Source of the DNA: Liopterus haemorrhoidalis
Taxonomy: Eukaryota; Arthropoda; Insecta; Coleoptera; Dytiscidae
Direction of reading: 5' to 3'
DNA: 64,000 nt
NCBI GenBank assembly: GCA_963971575.1
Contig: OZ020622.1
Span: 10,454,279 to 10,518,278, forward strand
This document shows, one piece after another, positions 51,101 to 61,900 of the stretch. The translations under genes and the position numbers were made by a program. A model generated the notes under the pieces. The model was not told where the DNA came from. It did not search any database and saw only the letters and a list, made by a program, of their open reading frames with translations. Position 1 is the stretch's first letter, and each line of letters opens with the position of its first letter.

Positions 51101-54100
51101 CAAAGCATTCGTATATAAAAGCGAATTTCTCCATAAGAAATAATGAAAACTTAGATGATTCGTTCCATAACCCAAAAATATTCATATAAAAATGATTAAT
51201 ACAAAATATAAAATAAAAATACATAAAACAAATTAATCTGCACCTTACCTTTAAAAAGAATCATTGCTGGTATGAGGCAGCCGTGAGAAAGCAGAGGAGG
51301 AGGAGGAGGGATATTGTGTAAGATAACTTTCATTATATTGTGACTAACGGAATCACTGCTATTTGTTATATCACTCTAATCTATTTCTTTTTATGCGACT
51401 TTAACAAGGTACCTATCCAATGGCAGTTGCCTTTGCCTCCTTTTGATGATGAATATACAAATGAGGCACGCCGACTTAGTCCGAGTATCGGAAACGATTT
51501 ACCCACAATTCAGCAGCGAGAGAGTGAAGAACAACCATCTCATACCCTTTTCACACTAGAACTTTAAAACGAGTGAACTTAAAGTTCACCGATGTTTAAA
51601 ATCGGTATGCTTTCACACTTGATGTATAAATCTCCGGTGCTGTCATCAGCTACAGTAATTTTGTCCTTAAGTTACCGGCATGAAATTACCAGTTTTGAAC
51701 TGTCTGCGCAGAAGCACATTTTGAATTATTATAAACAAATATGGATATTTCATTTCATTCTAAAATAAAGACACTACAATAAAGAATATATTACACCTGT
51801 ATTAACATGTAAGTCGGTACATTTTATCTCAATTATTGTAGCTCTGTATTTTATTAAACACATTATTAAAATAAATAATTTTATTATAACAATAAGTATA
51901 AACTTCTTATAACGTCGATATAATACAGTATTTTTCTTTATGATAATATAAAATGTTGACAGCACAAATTCAAAGAGTATTTTTTTATAATAGAAATTAA
52001 GTTGACAATGCGGACGATGTTTAAGACGCAGATCTCTGTCTTAAACATCGCTTGTATTTAGACGAGGCCATACGGTTTCACATTAGCGTTTAAAGATAAA
52101 TTCACTTTAACATCCAATCTTAATGTTCTAGTGTGAAAAGGGTATCAGTTGTGATCGAGCGACGCTCGGCAAACAAAGCGTATACGTACTACTCGTATTG
52201 CAAGACTTTGCTTGTTTATCAAGTTATAATTTATTAAACATTTTTGCTCGTCTTGCAGACCAAGTTACTCGCAATCCAAGATTTTACTGTATTTTGTACA
52301 TGAGTAGACTACATCTATTAAATTTTAAGATTTACCTTGTTATCTCTTAAAGTATTAGTATGAGATGTCTTTAAATGACTACGAGCTTCAATCAAAAACG
52401 CTATTAACGAATTAGCTTCTGAGGGAACTCCTCGATCAGGCCATCCCATGTAGAAGAGGTGAAAGACTTCCCTCCAACTGTTGGATACCATATTCTGAAA
52501 AAAATATATTATTTTTAGCATTTATACGTACTATTTAAAAACTGGAAATGGCGTTACGAAAATCTCAAGATACCAATCACCATGGTCTACAAGTCAATGG
52601 TTATCACACAATTTTAAGGTATGCAGATGACTTGGATATTATTATTGATGTCAAAGCTCGCAAAGTAGGACTCATCATCAATAATGAAAAAACCAAGTAT
52701 CTCATTTTTAGTAGACATAGGCATGAGAACTCGACCAAATTAATGGCAAAACTTTTGAGAGAGTTGATACTTTCTAGTCAAATTTATTGACTCATATACT
52801 TGAAATTGAGACTATGAACCTAAGCCCACCCCTTAGGTGCACCCTTGACTGAAATCAATAGTCAATCAGAATGTCAGTACCCAAAATAACAGTCTGGTGA
52901 ATATAAAATACTACATAAAGATGTAGCAGAAGTCAGTCAAGAAGATTTAATGCAGGAGTCTCCAAACTTTTTAGGAAACGGGCCACATTAAATAAAAGGC
53001 GAAAAAACAAAAACATTTTTTTTTTTTTTTTCGTGAATGTTGTGTAGACACACTTGTTTTAGAAGTATATGGCATTTATTTTGGTCTCCGAAACGTTACT
53101 AGTTAGAGTGACGTGGATGCTAGAAATGAATTTGTAAGGTCAAAATCATCAATTCGGCCCGAAAAACAAAAAAGAAAAAAAAACAATGCCGGACAACTTG
53201 AATTCTTTGATTTTAAAAACAATTTAATAATAATGGGGATATTATTAATAAAAATAATAATTTTAAGAATCGGATATTATTTAGTTATAGTTATGTTTTA
53301 TTTTGCGATTTTCTGATTATTTTAAGGGTGCGCACAACGTACAGTTTCTTATACAAGACTAACAACCTGAAATAAAATTAGTAACAATCTATATATCAAA
53401 ATTTTCTGCGTATTTTTATCAATCTAATAGGATATTTTTAATTGTAAAAAGAGCTGTCATGTAATTGTAAATAAACAAATTGCGTTATAGACGCCATCTT
53501 GTAAACTATTCGACGCATATTTGTGTACCATGCGGCAAATTGTAGCTAAAGCTCCATTCTACAAAAATGTTTGGAGATAATTTGTTCTATTGTAAAAATT
53601 ACTTATAGTTACTGTACTTGGTAATCTACTTTTGCCGCCACCTCGAATCTGCCGAGGTTCTTAATATAGGTGCTGCGGATAAAAATGATTTATTTTATGT
53701 AAAGAATACTTGTACCAAGTGGCATTTCATTATCATCAAGTATAATATTTTTCGACGAAGGCTCTAAACTATAAACAATCATGTGGAAAAAAATGTTGAC
53801 GCATTATTTGAACATTTCTAAACAAATATAAAAATTATTTGAAAACAACAAATATATTTAAACAATTACAGAACATTGTTGTGTGATACCTATTATTAAG
53901 TTATTGAGCAATAACATTTTTACAATAATTTTTTCTACAATCAAAAATATCCTATTAGATAGATAAAATTTCTGTGCAAAATTTGATGTATAGATTGTCA
54001 CTAATTTTATTTCAGTTTGTTAGTTTTGTATAAGAAACTAATAATCTCTGGGGGTTGTACGTAGCGTTAAATTACTATTTTTATGTAAGTAAAAATTTTA

Positions 54101-57100
54101 AAAAGTTTAAAAAAGGTATTTTTTAAAAAATGTCTATCGACTGGATGATATCTTCTTGCGGGACGTCGGATGTTGTGTTCGTTTTTTAACTTCATCTCTT
54201 TCATATTGGGATTGCTCAAAATTAAATAGAAATACGACAAACAGTAAAACAAACCAATGTTTATGTAAGAAATTAGTTCGGCTCTGTATGCATTAAATTT
54301 TCCGGAGTAATGAATAAGTAAAAACAGTTCTACATATTCCGTCACGTGCAAAAATGAAACGTGCAAACGTAAAGCAGTCACCAAAACGAATTAAATCTAA
54401 GCGTAATATCTTAGAGGCTACAAAACTTTTCTGTCCAAGTTTAATCTCAAAAATTCTAGAAACTGTCATTGAAAACCTGCAGTACAGTCGACCCTTTTTT
54501 TCACGTTTATGGCCTTTACTACTAAAGCCAGCGGCGTAGCCAGGATTTTTGTTTGGACGGGGCCCGGAAAATATAAATAATGTTCTCACTTTAAAAAAAG
54601 TGATGAGCAAAAAAAAGGTCTTCACCTCCCAAATTACAAGTGAAGAGGAGCAAAAAAAAGGTCTTCACATCCAAAACAAAAAAAAAATACAAATACTGGC
54701 TAAAACCAAAAGGCCCTCACCTTGGCTGCGCCACTGACAAAAGCAATTAGCCAGGTAAACTATTTTTTTGGAATGAAAATTCCATGACTGAACAGGATTG
54801 GAACCTGAGACCTTTGTAACGCAAACCGCGTGTATTACCACTACGCTACGCAGCTCGCCGGGTCGATTATTGGCATTCGCGAGAATATTTTTGTCTACAT
54901 GCATTTATTTTCACTGCATCCCTTGATTCGAAAGTTACACCACGCCACTGTTATATACCCAAATTTAACCCGTATCGGAATTACTAGGAATTTTGACGCC
55001 TTAAGTAAAATTATTGCTGAACGCCTTTTTGTAAATATTACTAGGCATCATAACTTTCTGGAAGCCGGCTTCCTCTCCCTCATTCCGGCCCTGACTATAG
55101 TAACGATTTAGTGGAAAGAGAAGGAAATAAATAGTACAGCATAGAACAAGTCCTATTGAGTACAGCTACCAATTATAAGTCCAAAACTTTCTATATTATT
55201 CTTTAAACTTCAAACATACTTACTCTAACTTCTAGCGTTGATATAATATACTTTTCTTTAACATCTCTCTTCTTGAGTGTTACTTGGAAATCGCCAAATA
55301 TTCTATGACAGTCCAGAACTTCAGATGCTGGCAAATAGTCTGCACATTTTTCCTAAAAAGTAATATTATTGTTACCAAAAATATCTTAAGTTAGCCTTTT
55401 CTACAAGCGAGAAAATTAAACAACATCTCCTCTGTTACAGAATTATTATTTACCCTCATAGATAATAACTAATGATATGTCGTTTAACACTGAATAAACA
55501 CACTAGTTACAAGATAAAACAAATATTAAAACGTCAAAAATTAAATTGAACAAAATCCATATTTTGATATAATGCCATTTGCAGAAAAAATATTGTAAGC
55601 AACACTTGAATAAAGTAGGGCATTACTTCCTCGCATTAATTATCACCAACTGTTGCGCTCCGTGCGCTTAAGGGGGGGGGTCTGATAACCACATTTTAAG
55701 CATATTTTTGTGAATTTTTTTCAAATCTATGGTTAAATTTATTCATTTTCAAACTAAGTACATATATAAAGTATGTTTTGAAGAAGATACAAAAAAATTT
55801 TGAAGGCAAAATATGGCGAAATGAGCCAGCTGTGGCAAATCTTCTCAGACTCCGGGAAAAAAAAAATAATAGATTTTGCGGTGACCAGCATAACTCGTCA
55901 CTGGATCATCTGCAATCAAAAATCCAAAAAGATTTTGTTAGTTTATGAGTTTGCCGAGGTAACGACGTTGAGATATTTTTTTTTTCATGGTTTTTTTTTA
56001 TTTGACAATCACAAATATACTCATTTTTAGTTTTTTTTAGGGGGAATTTTTTTTTTTTTCTAAGTAACGCTAAAAACTGAAAAATCATTTTAAAAATAAA
56101 AACTCAACGTCATTACCTCGGCAAACTCATAAACTAACAAAATCTTTTTGGATTTTTGATTTCAGATGATCCAGTGACGAGTTATGCTGGTCACCGCAAA
56201 ATCTAATTTTTTTCCCGGAGTCTGAGAAGATTTGCCACAACTGGCTCATTTCGCCATATTTTGCCTTCAAAATTTTTTTGTATCTTCTTCAAAACATGCT
56301 TTATATATGTACTTAGTTTGAAAATGAATAAATTTAACCATAGATTTGAAAAAAATTCACAAAAATATGCTTAAAATGTGGTTATCAGACCCCCCCCCCC
56401 TTAAGCGCACGGAGCGCAACAGTTGGTGATAATTAATGCGAGGAAGTAATGCCCTACTTTATTCAAGTTTGAAAATGAGTAAATTTAACCATAGATTTGA
56501 AAAAAATTCACAAAAATATGCTTAAAATGTGGTTATTAGATCCTACCCTCCCCCTTAAATCATCGCACGTGAGTAAAATTCTACTTTATTTCTTTGTTAC
56601 ATAAATAAATATTTCTTACAATTCCATTTTCGTATAGATTCGTCAACATGAGTACCACTCTCGAATTTTGCTCCCAAATCATCCTCCAAAAATCATTTAT
56701 AGTATTCTCCATCGGACCTTGGCAGGCGATATAATATTTTTTAGTGTCCTTTGGTCCCTGAAAATTAAAAATAGATAATAGTATATTGGGCAAGTAGCAC
56801 GAAAACCATATATTTCGCACGAGAATGTTCCACACTATGTTTTTCACCCAACTACCATTTTTCAATAAATAAAAAGATTAAACCAGAAAATATAATGTAA
56901 ATATTGTCCACAGCCGAAAATGCGCGCGCACCCATTACAGGAATAAAAAATTATCCCACCTCTGCACAAGCGCATTTGTGGGAATAGATTAATTCTGGCA
57001 GGCAGTGCAGAAATTTATTCATTTCTGCACTGCCTGTGCGCGCATTAGATTAACATTAAGTTAATTTCCTGTCAATTAACAATATTAAAATGACTACAAT

Positions 57101-58267
57101 ACGAATTTAATTCAATAGTAGTTGTAGGAAAATGTTTTCACAGTTATAGTTTGAATCTTACAGTCACATAGTTGGCATTAATGTAATCACTAAGTGGATC
57201 TCCTTCTGTAGTTTTGAGATAAACTCTTGTTTCAGCAAGAGGAACAATATTAGCGTATCTATTTTTTTCTTCACACCCATTTGGAATATCACTTGCACAA
57301 GCTGTTATCTGAGGTATTTGATCAAATTCCTTGATGATTTCTTCGTAGTTCTCACTGAATTTTACCAAGAGGGGGAAGTTCATCCTATGGGAAAGCACCA
57401 CCTAAAAAAAGGAATATATTGAATCTTCCAAACAAATTATTTCAGTACTATGTTATGTGGGTCTCAACAAATTAAGATGGCTGGACGGTGTCGCTTATTT
57501 TTGACATATGCCGGGTGTCTATCTTTTACGATTTTGCAGGTATGACCAAAAAGCCCCAGTAACATCACTTTCTATCTGCTCGGTAGAAATTGTTGGCAAA
57601 TGGCTGGACCTAGAAAGTTGAAATTTGGCATGCTTCTACAACTCTTTGACCCATTTATAGGAAACCAACTGATATTAAAAAAAAAAAAAAACACTTCGCA
57701 GAAAAAATATAAACAAATATAGCCTATTTTGTGGTTTATGAGGAACTAGATTTCCAAGGTTCTAGTAATTCCGTTTAAGTGAGGCTTTTGATCATTTTGT
57801 TAAGCAAAAGCCCTTTTCAGACCTTAAAGAAGAGCTCATTACAAGTTACAAAAATTAAAATTCCAGTAAATATATATATATATTTGTTTAATTTGAGTAA
57901 GATATCAAATGAAACTTCTTAATGCGTGGATAATTCAACAAATTTTTTATATTTTTTAAGGGGATTTTCGCCAAAAAACTCTTGTCCCCCACACTATTCC
58001 CAGAAGAGATAATCTAAAAATTGATGTGAAGTGTGACTTTTCGCACACTTCAGGATTTCGCATGTATATAATAAGTGAAGGCATGCTGAGTGTGTAGGAC
58101 AAATTTTGCTTTGTAGTAATCACGGCAAAATGAACGATATTTTTAAAATAATTTATCGTTTGTTAATCTAAGAGCTTTAAAAACAAATTTTATGTTAAAA
58201 TATTTTTATGTTAATTTTAATTCGATTACCTAATACCATTATTTAGGTTTCTAAATATGTGCAATAT

Positions 58268-58298
<31 letters not shown>

Positions 58299-58927
58299 GC
58301 AAGGTTCATTAAGATTTTGAAAATTGCGCATATGGCTTCCATTGGTTGTTTTAAGTCATATGCTCCACCCCTCTGGTTTCGTATACATGACATATAAAAT
58401 GAAAATATAATTCCAACAATTCCAACTGGTTATTAAATTTATGCTCTTAAAAATTAAATGCAACATTTGCCAAAATGTAACTAGAATTTTGACAAAATAA
58501 TTTAAACAAAATAAAAATGGAAAAAAAACAAAAAATAAAATTGTCTCCTCTGCCCAGGAGCGAACCCTGGTTTGCTTCGTAGCAAGCGAGCAAGCTAACC
58601 ATTATACCATGATACGCCTTCTAGTATAGTGTGTTACATAACTATAACTTTTGTATATCGTCAACCAAAAAACACAAAAAATGCGTTATTTTCCGAAAAC
58701 ATAATCTGATCAAAAATTCCTGTTGTTCTATTCCAGTTCACACCAATGTGCATTACTTAGAGTTTTTTCAGATTTTCAGTTTAAACCATCTGGGCTACAG
58801 GTGTAGGACAAAAATTTTTTTGCACAATTTTAGCAAAATTCGCTTCAAAATAATTTATTTTGCAAAAATAATTTTGATCGTTAACCCACGTATTAAGGGC
58901 TTCCATTTGGTACCCTATTCAGAATTT

Positions 58928-58961
<34 letters not shown>

Positions 58962-61900
58962 TTCGATGAACACATATTTGTTTATATTTTAAAGGGGATG
59001 TGTTTTTTAGATGTTTTAGTATTTTTCCTATGTACGGGTCAAAGACTTGTATAAGCATGCCAAATTTCAACTCTCTAGGTTTAGCCGTTTGGCTACAATT
59101 TTTACCGAACAGACAGACAAACGACAAAATGACGGTATAAGAGTTTTTTGGTCATACCTACAAAATCCTAAAAATACTGCAAATCAACCTATGGGTTGAA
59201 AACTTAAGGAGGAGGATCAAATTAAAGCTTTTAAGGATCAGGTTAAGGAAAGAAAAGTAATTTTTTTAAATTTGTTTATTTTAACACGATTTTTGCGAAA
59301 CCTGGACAGAAAAACTCTTGTCCCATACCTTATTTTGAAAATTATAAAATGAAACTGATAATTTGTGGCTACTTACAGACAGACTGACATGATAAATAAA
59401 ACAAATAAGAACACCGAGTTCTTTGAAAATATCACTGGAAATATTCTAGCTTTGGCTCTTATGAATTTTATTATACTTACAGGATCATCAAAAGCTGGAT
59501 TGCCGTAAGATCTTTTAGATGCCCTCGTAATACCTTTACGCCTTACGCTATTGTAAACTGAAACATTGTCCAAGCTATAGGCATCTAAATTAACTGGTCT
59601 ACATCTTTGTCCATAAGTTACTCGCTTCTGTCTCTTTCGCATCACAATCTACAAAAATACAAAAAGCTTTAAATATTATGAATAATATAAGAAACGAAAA
59701 CAAAGCATAGAAGGCAGAACAAATGAAGTATAGAATAATTATAAAATCTACTTAGAGTCGCTGAATATACAGGATCTATCGGAATACATATTACAAACTT
59801 TAGAGTGGACTATGTTTAGCTGTAAGCTGTAGAAATTGGTGTATTCTGTATTCTGTTACACCTTGTGTATTAATGGATTATGGACTGCTTTCTATGTGTT
59901 TCATTTCCCATATTTTAATTTACATATTTACCAATAATCCAGCTAGTATTATTAAACAAACTGCTCCTATTGAAGAAATAGCAATTGCTGCAATCATCCC
60001 TGGACTGTTTGAATCATCATTCCCGTGGGATAACTGATCAGATCCAGTCTGCATCTCTCCAGGAGTTGCTGTGTTATTATAGTCCTCTGTTGTTGAAATA
60101 GTCGATGTTGTCACATCAGAAATAGTCGGTGTAGTCACAACAGAAACTGTCCCAGTTGGCACAACTTTTGTATAAGGCACCACATCTAAGTCTGGTTTTA
60201 CTTCTGTTGTTGGTACAGTACTAAATTGTTTTGTTTCGTTGTCAGGATTTGTAGTACCAGTTTTCTTTTCAATATGAATGATTTCATTAAATTCTTTTTT
60301 AGTTTCAGAAGAATTTTCTGTTGGTTCTGTATTTTCTGTTTGATGGGTTTCTGTGTTAGTATAAATTTCTGTTTGATATTCTTTGCCAAGCATTGGATTT
60401 TCAGTCACTGCTACTATAGTATCGTTTGGATTTTTAGTTTGTACTATTTCTTCTATTGAATATGTGTTGTTGGTTGTTTCAGCATCATCGGTACTTTTTG
60501 TTGTTTCCATTTCTGATACAGTACCACCATCAGTTGTAATTGTCTCAGTTTCACTTGTATCGTCATTTTCAACAGTAGTCGTTGAAGCACTGTTGAAAGT
60601 ACTGTCTTCATTATTGAACTGGATTGTGCTAGAAGGTTCATTTGTACTTTCTGTAGGTTCATTACTACTTTCTGTAGGTTCATTTTCTGTTGTACTTTTC
60701 TCCAGTTTTACTTCAGTGTTAGTTCTAGGTTCTATTTCTTGTGAAGTATATAGTATTTCATTTTCATCTTTTTGTGTTGTTGGTATTTCACTTGTTTCAT
60801 TTTTAACTGAAACAAAATCAGTTTCATTTTTATTGAACAGTGTTGGTGTTGTTTCCAATGGTATATTTGTAGTAACAACATCTGTATTTCTAGGTATTTC
60901 TGTTGTAATAATATTAACTGATTCAGTTGTTTTTGGGGCTGGTACAGTAACTTTAATAATACTATTCTCTTCTAAAACTGGTTCTTGTAGTTTCTTTTTA
61001 TCTGTTTTATTTAATGGAACATCTTTTAAAGTTGTCAAAGACCATGCTGTTGCAGATGGAGGGATACTAAAGCCTTTATTGTCGAAGTCTATTGCTTTTT
61101 CTGTTACTTTTATTGGTTTGTCTGTTGGTTTATTGGTGGATGAACCAAATTTAACAGAACCTCTGTTGGTAACAGTAGTAATTGTTTGAGATTCAGAACT
61201 AGAAACTAGGTTATTTTGTGGCTTGTCAGTTGAGTTATTTTCTTTTGAAGCATTTTGCACCAAAGGAGATACAGTTGTTACATTAAAAATAGTTACATTA
61301 GTTGTAGTAGGTATTGCGTCTGTTATTTTGTTTGGTACATTTACTTCTGTTTTATTTGTGTCTTCTTTTGGATTCTTACTCTTTTCATCATAGGTTTTAT
61401 TTTTAATAAAGCTAGATTTATAATCTACATTTCTTCTATTCTCTAGATTCGTTAGTTTTGTTTTTCTTCCTTTAGTCTCTTCACCGTTTTGTTCTGCAAT
61501 TTTCGTATCAGTTACTTGAAGAGAGACTATTGTGTCATTATCATGATTTTCGGCATTATCTATCAGTTTTGATATTTCGTACTTGTTGTCTTCTTCTTGA
61601 AATTTATCTGCGTACTTTATTGCTGGGTCTATATCGTCTAAATTTTGTTTTATTGAATCTGCTATGAGTTTGAATTTTGATGAAAGAATATCCCCAAGTG
61701 GGGCAGTTTGATTTATATCTGTTTCAGTTGGATTTTGGATTTCGGTGGTATGTTCTCCATAGTCAGGGTAGATATATTTTTCTATTTCTGGAGATGTTGG
61801 AAGGATATATACATTATTTTTACTATGAAAATCTGGAGAAACGTATTTTTCAACATCTATATTCAAGGAACGACCATCTATTTTACTTTTTTGATAACCT

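Noticed and set aside
52963..53640. hAT element starting CAGGAGTCTCCAAACTTTTT
   Set aside because: The left terminus looks hAT-like but no matching right end or duplication was found, so it was not listed.
16444..58620. Functional tRNA genes at the tRNA-like segments
   Set aside because: A and B boxes are present, but anticodon arms are weak, acceptor stems do not close, and all but one lie inside dispersed repeats.
59920..59931. Continuation of the ectodomain frame to VNM and a stop
   Set aside because: These bases are intronic: the GT donor at TTG|GTAAAT joins the helix to RKRQKR in the next exon, which fits membrane topology and the PTP domain beyond.
60383..61189. Long plus-strand open frame of 268 codons
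   Set aside because: It is the antisense of the low-complexity phosphatase ectodomain exon; its Val/Ser/Phe-rich product is the mirror of Thr/Ser/Asn codons and has no domain.
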